From Larkinella terrae (GTDB lineage Bacteria > Bacteroidota > Bacteroidia > Cytophagales > Spirosomataceae), in assembly GCF_009668025.1 (NCBI RefSeq), contig NZ_WJXZ01000001.1:425814-489813 (forward strand): a stretch of 64,000 nucleotides of DNA. The letters are read 5' to 3'. Shown piece after piece: positions 22,571-30,874 of the stretch (positions are counted from its first letter, which is position 1; each line of letters opens with the position of its first letter). Under the pieces are notes generated by a model. The model was not told the origin of the DNA, ran no database searches, and saw nothing but the letters and a program-made list of their open reading frames with translations. Both the position numbers and the translations under genes were made by a program.

Positions 22571-23230
22571 TTAGGCGGTTTTATAGCGGAAATTTTCGTT
22601 GTAAACTTGAACGAAACTGAACAGATAGACAATCACAATACATTCCAAAATACATAAAATAGTGGCATGCGTTTGAAAAAAATGCACCTTAGCTGCACCT
22701 TCCCCTTGAAATGAAATGCTAAGCGAAGCATGAAAAATATTCACAAAAAAAGCCACACGTGCGTTTAAATGTGTCCATATAATCTTACGGCTATCGCTAC
22801 CTTGCCCACGCCTTTTTAAGTAGGAATAATATAAAATTCCTATCGGAGTCAAGATGGTAAAATAGATACCAGTTAGAATAAACCGTGCCGGAATCAAGGG
22901 AGTTATATAATGAAGTAATACTCCAATTAAAACTGTCGTCACAACCGTCGGCCAACGGAAATAACTCTTCAAAATTTCCAGATGCCGGGCTGAGATTTGC
23001 TTTCTGATATTCTTTTCAAAATCGCGCTGAATGGCGTTCAAACCGGCGCCCGCACCCAACTCCGCCCAGGCATACGAACTGGCTTGCTCAAAATCGTGCC
23101 CTTCCGCCATTTTCTGCTCGGTCAGCGTGGCATAATGGTCCAGAAGCTCGTTTTCGACTTCTTCGTATTCGATGTGAGCCAGCGTACGGAGATCCTGGCG
23201 GAGAATGGCAAGTTGGTGTGGCGTCAGCAT
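22571..23230 (-). CDS. Membrane protein with N-terminal permease-prefix-like domain (copy 1)
   Basis: 219 residues. Residues 1-75 form a soluble helical head ('L-T-P-H-Q-L-A-I-L-R-Q-D-L', 'E-V-E-N-E-L-L-D-H-Y-A-T-L-T-E-Q-K-M'), followed by four hydrophobic segments. The head resembles the prefix domain seen on Bacteroidota ABC permeases encoded beside PadR regulators. Here no MacB-type core domain is present, so it is a stand-alone membrane protein. It shares this layout with the next gene upstream, 23,300-23,884. Both follow a PadR gene and probably respond to the same signal. Role unknown. Confidence 0.65.
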   Translation of the reverse strand: MLTPHQLAILRQDLRTLAHIEYEEVENELLDHYATLTEQKMAEGHDFEQASSYAWAELGAGAGLNAIQRDFEKNIRKQISARHLEILKSYFRWPTVVTTVLIGVLLHYITPLIPARFILTGIYFTILTPIGILYYSYLKRRGQGSDSRKIIWTHLNARVAFFVNIFHASLSISFQGEGAAKVHFFQTHATILCILECIVIVYLFSFVQVYNENFRYKTA

Positions 23231-23299
23231 GGGCGAAGATTATACGGTTTTTACCCGTTTTTTGGTGTATTTCATAAAGAGCTCCAATGTGCTCATCTC

Positions 23300-23884
23300 T
23301 TATAAAAAGAACACCATACAAATCAGCGTCGTAAAAACCGGGTGAAATCCCTGAACCAATTTTTCGGGCAAAAACAGTTGCGAATAATAGCCGATAAACA
23401 AAGCAGAATTTAGCCCCTGCAATCCCATTCGGCCAACACCGGATTTATTCCAGTAAGCCAATTGCCGAAATGCCAGAATATAAGAAAGGGCAAGGATGAC
23501 CAGAAACACTCCGCCCAGGTATATGGATTTTAAAAAGAGCGGATACGTCGCGTTTAAAAGATAAATGGCAATCGTAACAAAAACCGTCAGATAAAGTCGT
23601 GGAAATCGAAAATAACTACCCAGAATCGATTTAAAATTCCGGAAATATCCCCGGCTTTGGTTCGTGTAGTAATCCTCTTCCATCTTCAGCAATCCCTTTC
23701 GCCCGCCGAATCCTTTGTGAATATCGAGAATGGCGAGTTCAAACGGAATACCGCTGGCTATTCGTTCTTCTACGCCATTCGCGTAGTGGTCGGCCAGTTC
23801 GGCAATCAGGTCTTCGTTGAGCAGCCAGTTGTCTTTCCGCAGGTGGCGGTCGATCGCCCGGAGTTGGTCGGTGGTCAGTGTCAT
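23300..23884 (-). CDS. Membrane protein with N-terminal permease-prefix-like domain (copy 2)
   Basis: 194 residues, same design as the gene at 22,571: a helical head ('L-T-T-D-Q-L-R-A-I-D-R-H-L', 'D-L-I-A-E-L-A-D-H-Y-A-N-G-V-E-E-R-I') then 'F-R-N-F-K-S-I-L-G-S-Y-F-R-F-P' leading into three or four membrane segments. The matching 'S-Y-F-R-[FW]-P' junction in both proteins supports a duplication. It starts one base before the PadR stop codon region (ends 23,884 against 23,886), so the two are probably co-translated. Unknown function. Confidence 0.65.
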   Translation of the reverse strand: MTLTTDQLRAIDRHLRKDNWLLNEDLIAELADHYANGVEERIASGIPFELAILDIHKGFGGRKGLLKMEEDYYTNQSRGYFRNFKSILGSYFRFPRLYLTVFVTIAIYLLNATYPLFLKSIYLGGVFLVILALSYILAFRQLAYWNKSGVGRMGLQGLNSALFIGYYSQLFLPEKLVQGFHPVFTTLICMVFFL

Positions 23885-23885
23885 G

Positions 23886-24239
23886 TCAAATAGCCGGTTT
23901 TAGCGGGTCCAGTCCTCGATTCAAAAGCCGTTGCAAGTTTTCCAGCATAACGCCCAGTTCCGAAATCCGGCTGACGGCTTCGGTATGCCCTTCTTTCGTC
24001 AGCGAATAATATTTCCGCGCCCGGCCTTCCACCACCTGCGTCTCAGTCGTCAGCAAACCCTCCGCTTCCAGTTTGTGTAACGCCGGGTACAGCGCGCCCT
24101 CCGTAATGGTCATCTCGCCCGCCGTCAGGGCCTTTACTTTCTGCGTGATTTCGTAGCCATACATGCGTTCCTGCTCCTCGAGTAATCTCAGGATTATGAC
24201 GGACAAACTTCCTTTAAGTAACTGCTGATTGCTGCTCAT
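23886..24239 (-). CDS. PadR-family transcriptional regulator
   Basis: 117 residues, the short class of PadR. The winged-helix is clear: 'L-L-K-G-S-L-S-V-I-I-L-R-L-L-E-E-Q-E-R-M-Y-G-Y-E-I' at 8-32, 'T-E-G-A-L-Y-P-A-L-H-K-L-E-A-E-G-L-L' (about 60-77) and the wing 'R-A-R-K-Y-Y-S-L-T-K-E-G'. Such proteins repress nearby membrane-protein or exporter genes until a hydrophobic ligand binds. It leads an operon with two prefix-domain membrane proteins and probably controls it through the palindrome at 24,270-24,284. The near-consensus -7 box TATACTTG at 24,245-24,252 (minus) is 6 bases upstream of the start. Confidence 0.88.
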   Translation of the reverse strand: MSSNQQLLKGSLSVIILRLLEEQERMYGYEITQKVKALTAGEMTITEGALYPALHKLEAEGLLTTETQVVEGRARKYYSLTKEGHTEAVSRISELGVMLENLQRLLNRGLDPLKPAI

Positions 24240-24244
24240 GAGGA

Positions 24245-24284
24245 CAAGTATACAAATAAAAACAATATACCTAAGATTCTTAGG
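24245..24284 (-). promoter_or_regulatory. PadR operon promoter and candidate operator
   Basis: CAAGTATA at 24,245-24,252 reads TATACTTG on the minus strand, one mismatch from the -7 consensus. Upstream is a perfect palindrome, CCTAAG-ATT-CTTAGG (24,270-24,284), in the -33 region and so well placed for repression by PadR. Confidence 0.5.
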
Positions 24285-24399
24285 CTATGATTATTGTGAT
24301 TAATTTTGATTGCGGTGAGGGGAATCATTAGGCACGGTGTTCTGCCATAATTGAACGATGATTCACCATCCCCATTATCGGAATCAAGTTAATCACTGT

Positions 24400-24447
24400 A
24401 ATCATAGTCCATCACTCCAATCATAGTCCATCACCGTAATCATAGTC
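24400..24447. repeat. Three direct repeats, 19-base period
   Basis: AATCATAGTC occurs at 24,400-24,409, 24,419-24,428 and 24,438-24,447, each separated by nine bases of the form CATCACnnn. The array ends four bases before the -7 box of the ABC exporter gene, so it may hold binding sites for a regulator. Three short units are too few and too close for a CRISPR. Confidence 0.75.
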
Positions 24448-24451
24448 TGTG

Positions 24452-24459
24452 TATCTTTG
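24452..24459 (+). promoter_or_regulatory. -7 box of the ABC exporter gene, leaderless candidate
   Basis: TATCTTTG is a perfect TAnnTTTG only six bases before the ATG at 24,466. Transcription from this box should begin at or next to the start codon, implying a leaderless mRNA. The 19-base repeats occupy the expected -33 region. Confidence 0.55.
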
Positions 24460-24465
24460 CACCAC

Positions 24466-26292
24466 ATGAAGACCTATTTTCGCTTACTTTCCTACGCTCG
24501 ACCGCTGGGCCGCTTTCTGACGCCGTTTTTACTGACGTCGTTGTTAGCCAGCGTGTTCGGCGTGTTGAACTTTACGCTGCTGATTCCGTTACTGGACGTT
24601 CTTTTCGATAAAGTGGACCCGGCCAAGTTGCAGGCACTCCTCAACCAACCAGCCCCGAAGTTGTCATTTGACACCACGCCCAGGGAAATCTTTCAATATT
24701 ATTTCGCGCATTTTTTCCGGCAATACGGCAAATTGGGCGCCCTGCAGTTCGTCTGCGTGATCGTGGTTACGACGGTTTTGCTCAACAACGTTTTCAAGTA
24801 CCTGTCGGTCCGGCAACTGGAAGGATTCAAGGCCCGGATGGTGGCGCGGTTGCGGGAGACGGTTTTTACCAAAGCCATTCAGTTGCACCTCGGTTTTTTC
24901 TCGAGCGAACGCAAAGGTAACCTCATTGCCCGCACCATCACCGACGTGCAGGAAGTCGAGAATTCCATCGCCAACAGCCTTTCGGCGGCTTCCAAGGAGC
25001 TTTTTCTGCTGGTTGCCTACGTCATTACCCTGTTCAGCATTTCGGTTAACCTGACGTTTTTTGCCTTGCTGGTCATCCCGGTTTCGGGCGGTTTTATTGC
25101 CATGCTCGTCCGGCGGATGAAGCGGGATGCGCAGGCCGGGCAACAGCGGCTAAGCGGGATTCTGAGCCTCCTCGACGAAACCTTCGGCGGCATGCGCGTC
25201 GTGAAAGGCTTCAACGCCGAACCCTTCGTGACCCAAAAATTCCAGACCGAAAATGATGGTTATCGCAAAGCCGTACGGTCACTGGCCAACCGGCGCGAGC
25301 TGGCGTCTCCTTTTTCTGAATTCATGGGCATTTCGGTGGTCGCCATTATTCTGCTTTACGGCGGTTCGCTCGTCCTGACGCACCAATCGGATCTTTCCGC
25401 TTCGGACTTCATTACGTTTCTGCTCATTTTCTCGCAGGTAACGCGCCCGGCCAAGGAAATTTCCAACGCCTTCAGCGGATCGCAGCGCGGGATTGCGTCG
25501 GGCGAACGCGTGCTGGAACTGATCGATACCGTACCGGTTATTCAGGATAAACCCAACGCGGTTGAACTGCCCGGTTTTAAACAGAAGGTTGAGGTTCAGA
25601 ATGTTTCCTTCGCCTACAACCCCGATCGACCGGTTTTGAAAGGCATTACGTTTACGCTCGAAAAAGGAAAAACCATTGCGCTCGTCGGTTCGTCGGGGGG
25701 TGGAAAATCGACGATTGCCGACCTGATTCCGCGCTTCTACGATCCCTCCGAAGGCCGGATTCTGATCGACGGCGTGGATTTACGGGATTGCACGATGCAT
25801 TCGCTCCGCAACCTGATGGGCATCGTGACGCAGGAAAGCATTCTGTTCAACGATACCATTTTCAACAACATCGCGTTCGGCAGCACGGCCACGGAAAAAG
25901 AAGTGATGCGGGCGGCCGAAATTGCCAACGCCCATGCGTTTATCATGGCCCAGCCGCAGGGCTACCAAACCGTAATCGGCGACCGGGGTGGCCGGTTGTC
26001 GGGCGGGCAACGGCAGCGCATCAGCATTGCCCGGGCGGTTTTGAAAAATCCGCCCATTCTGATTCTGGACGAAGCCACTTCGGCGCTGGATACCGAATCG
26101 GAAAAGCTGGTGCAGGAAGCATTGACCCGGCTGATGGCCAATCGCACGACACTGGTGATTGCCCACCGGCTCAGCACGATTCAGCACGCAGACGAAATTC
26201 TGGTGGTGCAGAACGGCGAAATCGTCGAGCGCGGAACGCACCAGGATTTGCTGGAACTGGAGGAGGGTTTTTACCGGCGACTGACGGTTTAG
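24466..26292 (+). CDS. ABC transporter, fused permease/ATPase (MsbA-like)
   Basis: 608 residues from the ATG at 24,466. Six membrane helices (about 20-320) are followed by one nucleotide-binding domain: Walker A G408-SSGGGKST, signature L511-SGGQ-RQR, Walker B 'L-I-L-D535-E536-A-T-S-A-L-D' and an H-loop 'I-A-H-R-L-S-T'. It is a half-transporter that works as a homodimer and exports a lipid or amphiphile; the length and helix pattern match lipid A flippase MsbA, but multidrug exporters look the same. The gene is not linked to lipid A genes. It converges on the zinc peptidase gene with a 4-base overlap. Confidence 0.9.
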   Translation: MKTYFRLLSYARPLGRFLTPFLLTSLLASVFGVLNFTLLIPLLDVLFDKVDPAKLQALLNQPAPKLSFDTTPREIFQYYFAHFFRQYGKLGALQFVCVIVVTTVLLNNVFKYLSVRQLEGFKARMVARLRETVFTKAIQLHLGFFSSERKGNLIARTITDVQEVENSIANSLSAASKELFLLVAYVITLFSISVNLTFFALLVIPVSGGFIAMLVRRMKRDAQAGQQRLSGILSLLDETFGGMRVVKGFNAEPFVTQKFQTENDGYRKAVRSLANRRELASPFSEFMGISVVAIILLYGGSLVLTHQSDLSASDFITFLLIFSQVTRPAKEISNAFSGSQRGIASGERVLELIDTVPVIQDKPNAVELPGFKQKVEVQNVSFAYNPDRPVLKGITFTLEKGKTIALVGSSGGGKSTIADLIPRFYDPSEGRILIDGVDLRDCTMHSLRNLMGIVTQESILFNDTIFNNIAFGSTATEKEVMRAAEIANAHAFIMAQPQGYQTVIGDRGGRLSGGQRQRISIARAVLKNPPILILDEATSALDTESEKLVQEALTRLMANRTTLVIAHRLSTIQHADEILVVQNGEIVERGTHQDLLELEEGFYRRLTV

Positions 26293-27350
26293 TAGCTTTT
26301 CCGGGCCTGGTAACAAACCCGGTGGATAAAACTCAGCTTTTCCATGACGCCCGGCGGAATCACGAACGGGTACAGATCCGAATGGCCCATGCTGCGGTTT
26401 AAGTTGTTCATGGCAAACGACAACGGCCCCCACAAATCCATCAGCGTTTTGAAATCTTCGGGATCATACGGGTCGATTTTTTCTTCCTGAACGACATTCA
26501 TCGAATCAATAACCGACTGAAATTGAACGCTTAACCCAAAGGCATAAGCGGTTTCCAGCGTATCCAGAATGTGCAGGTAATGCGCCCAGGTTTCGGCCCA
26601 GTCTTCCCAGGGGTGGGCGCTGGCGTAGGCGCTGATGTAGTTCAGATTCCAGCCCGCCGGAGGGCCCTGCTGGTAATGGTTCCGCAGCGCATCCTTGTAA
26701 CTCTGGCGCTCGTCGCCAAACAGCTCGCGGTAATTGTCGATTCGGTCGGAGTTCCGGATCAGGCGATCCCAGTAATAATGACCTATTTCGTGCCGGAAAT
26801 GGCCCAACACGGTTCGGTACGGCTCGTCCATTTTCTGACGGGTCATTTCCCGCTCAATGTCGTCCGCTTCCACAATATTGATGGTAATCAAGCCCCGCAT
26901 GTGGCCGGTTCGGACGCGTTTCTGGGTGCCGTCGGCCAGAAAATCAAACGAAAGTCCGCGCTCCGGATCGGCCGATTTGCCGACGATTGGCAGTTTCATG
27001 CGCCGGAGCGAATAAATCAGGCGGTGTTTGGCGGTTTCAATGACTTTCCAACGCTGCAAATACGCCGGTTTACTCAAATTGGGAATCGTTCTGTTCAGCT
27101 TACAGGCTTCGCAATACCGTGAGTGACCGTCTTCCACCAGCCAGTTACAAACACCGTACTGGTGATTGGCGCAAAAGCGGTAAAGCGTTTCGTCCCGACC
27201 GTAAATCTGGAATGTCTCGGTATCCTGCGCGACCAGCGGCAACAATTCCAGTTCGCGGGCCACAAAACCGAGTGGATATTCGCAGTGCGTACACCGGCTA
27301 TTCTCGAAATAGTTCGGTTCTCCGCAATGCGTACACTTAAAATGTTTCAT
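26289..27350 (-). CDS. Zinc-ribbon metallopeptidase (COG4307-like)
   Basis: 353 residues, no signal peptide. The N-terminus is a zinc ribbon, C6-TH-C9 and C20-TH-C23, followed by a second Cys set (C60, C68, C80, C83) typical of this family. The peptidase core has H187-EIG-H191-YYWD, the HExxH zinc site, and acidic residues in 'F-G-D-E-R-Q-S-Y' and 'W-E-D-W-A-E-T-W-A-H-Y' that likely supply the third ligand. Members are annotated as putative zinc-binding metallopeptidases; a cytoplasmic, perhaps housekeeping role is likely. It is transcribed alone, with a 680-base upstream region. Confidence 0.85.
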   Translation of the reverse strand: MKHFKCTHCGEPNYFENSRCTHCEYPLGFVARELELLPLVAQDTETFQIYGRDETLYRFCANHQYGVCNWLVEDGHSRYCEACKLNRTIPNLSKPAYLQRWKVIETAKHRLIYSLRRMKLPIVGKSADPERGLSFDFLADGTQKRVRTGHMRGLITINIVEADDIEREMTRQKMDEPYRTVLGHFRHEIGHYYWDRLIRNSDRIDNYRELFGDERQSYKDALRNHYQQGPPAGWNLNYISAYASAHPWEDWAETWAHYLHILDTLETAYAFGLSVQFQSVIDSMNVVQEEKIDPYDPEDFKTLMDLWGPLSFAMNNLNRSMGHSDLYPFVIPPGVMEKLSFIHRVCYQARKSY

Positions 27351-28030
27351 ACCTAAACAGACAGGAATAGTACGTTTCCAGTCCTAAATTTTCAGCTAAG
27401 TAATTGATCCGGTTCAAGTTTATTGATTTACAAAGCAAACTATAAAGTCAATTGACCATAAACCGGTTAAGTGCCACAGGCCCGACATGTTTGTAGAAAA
27501 TTAGATCGCTTGTGTGATTTATAATTTCATAAAATCATAGAAACGACTTACTGACAGTCTGAACACGCCAAATTATTTTCAACTTTATTTGTAACGCCTT
27601 CCCGATAAAATGGTTCGCTTTCCGGTGGTTTATCCTGCGTAGGAATACAAAAAACCGGCCAGACTCAAAAGTCCTTACCGATTTGTAGTCAGCAAGTTAC
27701 TACAATATCTAACGAAGAAACATTCAAAACCAGGCCAGCACGGCGTCTGTCAGCGCAGCGGGCTGGGTAGCGGTTGCGCCAGCAGAACCCAGGACGGCAA
27801 CTCGTCGTCTTTTCGGGCATCGTTTGTAAATCAAAGGAAAAGAAAACCGACTGTCAATTATTTGAATTATAAAATTATATACTGGCTATCAATCAGTTAG
27901 TACCTATTACTATTTACGCTTTGCTGGTTACACCGCTAAAGGAAACAAGTAAATTTATAATTATTTTATTAGTAAATAAACGTTTACTTATTTACCTTTG
28001 TTACTTCACTGAACCTCGAAAAAGCGCCTG
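27351..28030. other. 680-base intergenic region
   Basis: AT-rich, no gene-length open frame. It contains a GC-rich patch at about 27,735-27,830 that looks like degraded coding sequence but has no start, and at its right end the TetR operator and promoter described separately. I see no RNA gene or terminator. Confidence 0.6.
27971..28000 (+). promoter_or_regulatory. TetR-gene promoter with overlapping palindromic operator
   Basis: TACCTTTG (27,993-28,000) is a perfect -7 box, 30 bases before the TetR start. It overlaps an inverted repeat, GTAAATAA (27,972-27,979) and TTATTTAC (27,988-27,995); nested inside are AGTAAA (27,971-27,976) with TTTACT (27,983-27,988) and the self-complementary TAAACGTTTA (27,977-27,986). 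This is a classic autoregulatory TetR-type site. Confidence 0.72.
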
Positions 28031-28627
28031 ATGCGACCGAAGAATTTAGCGAAAGAAGAAGCCATCCGAACCGTTGCGCTGCAAATCATTACGGAGGAAG
28101 GGCTGGAAAATCTGAGCATGCAACGGCTGGCCAAAGCCGCCAACGTTTCCCCGCGCACGATCTACATCAAGTACGAGAACAAGGAAGATTTTCTGATCAA
28201 ACTCTTCATCGAAGAAGTGCTGGGGGCGTACGAACAAGCGGTTTTGGAAAACTTCAGCCCGGAGCTGGGTTTTGCCGAAGGCGTGAAAAAAATCTGGCTA
28301 AACACATTTCAGTATCTGACCCAAAACCGCCCTTCGTTTGCTCTGCTGCAGTACGGCAAATCCTCGCCTTTGCTGAATCAGGCTTACCAGAAAGCCGGTA
28401 TCCGACAAGGGCAGTTCTTTGCGCCGATTCACCGGTTTCTGGAATCGCACACGGCCGCCGGTTTGATCCGGAATTTCCCGCCCGATGTCCACCGAGCCCT
28501 GCTGTTTTCGCCCCTGCTTGACCTAATCAGTGAGTATTTTGATTACCAGTCCCGCCCGACGCAACTCATCACGGAAGACCTGGTGCTGGCGTGCTGCGAA
28601 GCCGTAACGAAAGGAATGTTGACGTAA
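28031..28627 (+). CDS. TetR/AcrR-family transcriptional regulator
   Basis: 198 residues. The N-terminal helix-turn-helix is well conserved ('A-L-Q-I-I-T-E-E-G-L-E-N-L-S-M-Q-R-L-A-K', about 16-35, then 'A-N-V-S-P-R-T-I-Y-I-K-Y-E-N-K-E-D-F'), while the C-terminal ligand domain is diverse, as usual. It represses until a small molecule binds. The operator candidate is just upstream and overlaps its -7 box. The flavin monooxygenase gene starts 11 bases after its stop, so the two form a likely operon and the substrate of the oxygenase may be the inducer. Confidence 0.9.
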   Translation: MRPKNLAKEEAIRTVALQIITEEGLENLSMQRLAKAANVSPRTIYIKYENKEDFLIKLFIEEVLGAYEQAVLENFSPELGFAEGVKKIWLNTFQYLTQNRPSFALLQYGKSSPLLNQAYQKAGIRQGQFFAPIHRFLESHTAAGLIRNFPPDVHRALLFSPLLDLISEYFDYQSRPTQLITEDLVLACCEAVTKGMLT

Positions 28628-28638
28628 AAAACAAAACC

Positions 28639-29781
28639 ATGAATGCGATTAAAAAGAAGAAAATAGCGGTCGTGGGCGGTGGCCCCGGCGGATTGACGCT
28701 CGCCCGGTTGCTGCAACTGCGCGGGGCCGACGTAACGGTTTACGAACGGGATGCCCACAAGGACGCCCGGCCCAAAGGCGCAACCTTGGATTTGCACGAA
28801 GAATCGGGCTTGCTGGCGTTGCAGGAAGCCGGTTTGATAGCTGCGTTTCGGGCGAATTACCGACCCGGCGCTGACAAACTGCGGATTGTCGATAAAACCG
28901 CTACGATTGTTTTCGACGATCACGCCAACGCAACCGACGAAGCCACCCGGCCGGAAATTGATCGTGGGCCGTTGCAGACCATTCTCCTGGAGTCGCTACA
29001 GCCCGGCACGGTGGTTTGGGACAGTCAATTGATTGCTTTATCTCCACAAAATGACGCCTGGCAACTGGAATTTAAAAACCGCCCGTCGGTCGTTGCCGAT
29101 CTGGTGATTGCGGCCGATGGCGCCAACTCGAAAATTCGCCCGTACATCACGTCCATCAAGCCATTTTATTCCGGTATTACGATCGTGGAAGGGGCGATTT
29201 ATCAGTCGAAAACCGCCAGCCCCCGCGTGCACAAGCTCCTGAATGGCGGAAAAATCTTCGCGATGGGCGACGAAAAAAGCCTGATTGTCAGCTCAAAAGG
29301 CGACGAAAGTCTGGTTTTTTATACGGGCACAAAAACCGCTGAAAACTGGAGTCGGGAAAGCGGAATTGATTTTTCAAACAAAGCGCAGGTGCTGGCCTGG
29401 TTCAGAACCGAATTTGCGGATTGGGACGAAATCTGGCAGGAACTGTTCGAAAACGCAAGTACGGATTTTGTACCCCGCCCGCAGTATTGCATGCCGTTCG
29501 ACCAGACCTGGGACGCTTTGCCGAACCTGACGATGCTGGGTGATGCTGCGCACCTGATGCCGCCGTACGCGGGCGAGGGCGTTAACATGGCGATGCTGGA
29601 TGCGCTCGAACTCAGCCAGTGCCTGACCAGCGACGATTTTCCGGATGTTCAGTCGGCCATTGCCGCCTACGAAAACCGGATGCGGCTCCGGGCCAGCGAA
29701 ACCGCCCGCCAGACGATGGAATCGACAGCGGCACTGCACGCGCCGGATGCGATTTCTTTCCTGCTCGCAGTGATCAGTTAG
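28639..29781 (+). CDS. FAD-dependent monooxygenase, Tet(X)-like family
   Basis: 380 residues from the ATG at 28,639 (the open frame extends upstream into the TetR gene). FAD sites are intact: G13-GGPGG near the N-terminus, the NADPH-side 'A-D-G-A-N-S-K-I-R' motif and 'G-D302-A-A-H-L-M-P-P-Y-A-G-E-G-V-N'. The N-terminal 'R-P-K-G-A-T-L-D-L-H', 'S-G-L-L-A-L' and 'E-I-D-R-G-P-L' track Tet(X), the tetracycline-inactivating enzyme first found in Bacteroides, but many environmental relatives act on other aromatic compounds. Cytoplasmic, soluble. Induction by the upstream TetR protein is likely. Resistance should not be assumed from this. Confidence 0.82.
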   Translation: MNAIKKKKIAVVGGGPGGLTLARLLQLRGADVTVYERDAHKDARPKGATLDLHEESGLLALQEAGLIAAFRANYRPGADKLRIVDKTATIVFDDHANATDEATRPEIDRGPLQTILLESLQPGTVVWDSQLIALSPQNDAWQLEFKNRPSVVADLVIAADGANSKIRPYITSIKPFYSGITIVEGAIYQSKTASPRVHKLLNGGKIFAMGDEKSLIVSSKGDESLVFYTGTKTAENWSRESGIDFSNKAQVLAWFRTEFADWDEIWQELFENASTDFVPRPQYCMPFDQTWDALPNLTMLGDAAHLMPPYAGEGVNMAMLDALELSQCLTSDDFPDVQSAIAAYENRMRLRASETARQTMESTAALHAPDAISFLLAVIS

Positions 29782-30734
29782 TCCGGTTTTGCCTCGTTCT
29801 GCGCGATGAACTGGGTGATGAATCCATCGAAAGGCCCGTCGACGTTGAACCCCAGTCCGAGCGCCCGGCTGTTGTCGATGGCGCCCGGCCAGCTGCTGAC
29901 AATGGCATTGATGGCCGGATCGGGCCGGAATTCGACCCGCGCCCGCGTTTCTTTGCCCGCAATCCGTTCCAGCGAGTCGAGCATTTCCTGCACCGTTACG
30001 CCCACGGCGGGCATGTTGACGGTGCGCCATCCGCCGAAATCTGCGCCCGCCAGCGTCGCGCCTTTGAGAATATTTTCGATGATCGTATCCGGACTTGCCA
30101 ACAAAACGGGCAGGTCGGGCGAGACGGGACAAACCGCTTTTTCGCCGTTGATCGGTTCGCGAATGATGCTGCTCAGAAACGAAGAGGCTGCCAGATTGGG
30201 TCGGCCGGGCCGAACGCAGATGGTTGGCAAGCGTAAAACCCGCCCATCGACAAAATTTTTCCGGCTGTAATCGTTGATGAGCAATTCGGCAATCGCTTTC
30301 TGGGTGCCGTACGACGACTGCGGAGTAACCACCGTTGCTTCATTGATGACGGGCGGCAGCTGACCGCCGTAAACCGCCATGCCGCTGGCAAACACAAACC
30401 GGATGCCCGGATGCTGATGGCGACACGCTTCCAGCAAATTCCGGGTCGTATCGAGGTTCACTTTCCAGCCCAGATCAAATTCTTTTTCGGCCTGACTGCT
30501 CACGACCGCGGCCAGATGAAAAACGAAACCGGTTTCGGGCTGGATCAGTTTTTGGGCCGCTCCTTCTTTCGACAGGTCCGCCTGAAGACAGCTTATCCGG
30601 TTGTCATTTCCCGGATTGTCCGGCAGTACAATATCGACCAGTACCAACTCATCGAAGGCCAGTGAGCTCTTCAAAAGTGCTTTCGCCAGCCGCTGGCCCA
30701 GAAAACCGGCTCCGCCCGTAATAATGATCTGCAT
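29778..30734 (-). CDS. denD: NAD-dependent epimerase/dehydratase, D-erythronate dehydrogenase-like
   Basis: 318 residues, extended short-chain dehydrogenase fold. N-terminal 'G-G-A-G-F-L-G-Q-R-L-A' binds NAD; the active site is 'S-S-Y-G-T-Q-K' (Tyr-x-x-x-Lys) with an upstream Ser in 'F-A-S-G-M-A-V-Y-G'. The C-terminal 'V-R-P-G-R-P-N-L-A-A-S-S-F' and 'D-T-I-I-E-N-I' patches match DenD, which oxidises D-erythronate in a four-carbon acid pathway. The partner kinase and isomerase genes (denK/otnK, otnI) are not nearby, so other SDR substrates remain possible. It overlaps the flavin monooxygenase gene by 4 bases, tail to tail. Confidence 0.72.
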   Translation of the reverse strand: MQIIITGGAGFLGQRLAKALLKSSLAFDELVLVDIVLPDNPGNDNRISCLQADLSKEGAAQKLIQPETGFVFHLAAVVSSQAEKEFDLGWKVNLDTTRNLLEACRHQHPGIRFVFASGMAVYGGQLPPVINEATVVTPQSSYGTQKAIAELLINDYSRKNFVDGRVLRLPTICVRPGRPNLAASSFLSSIIREPINGEKAVCPVSPDLPVLLASPDTIIENILKGATLAGADFGGWRTVNMPAVGVTVQEMLDSLERIAGKETRARVEFRPDPAINAIVSSWPGAIDNSRALGLGFNVDGPFDGFITQFIAQNEAKPD

Positions 30735-30874
30735 AGATTTGTAGCGCTAATCGGGAAATACGGTAAAGAGCGGGAAGTCGGCGGTTTTTACTCGAACAGA
30801 AGGCTATTCATTTGTCCAAAAGTCAATCGCCCACCGGTTTTTGTTCGGGACAAGAACCGGAGCGGTTTCGGGCT

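Noticed and set aside
24400-24447. CRISPR array
   Set aside because: Only three 10-base units with 9-base gaps; no Cas genes.
28639-29781. Proven tetracycline-resistance gene
   Set aside because: Similarity to Tet(X) is visible, but many relatives have other substrates.
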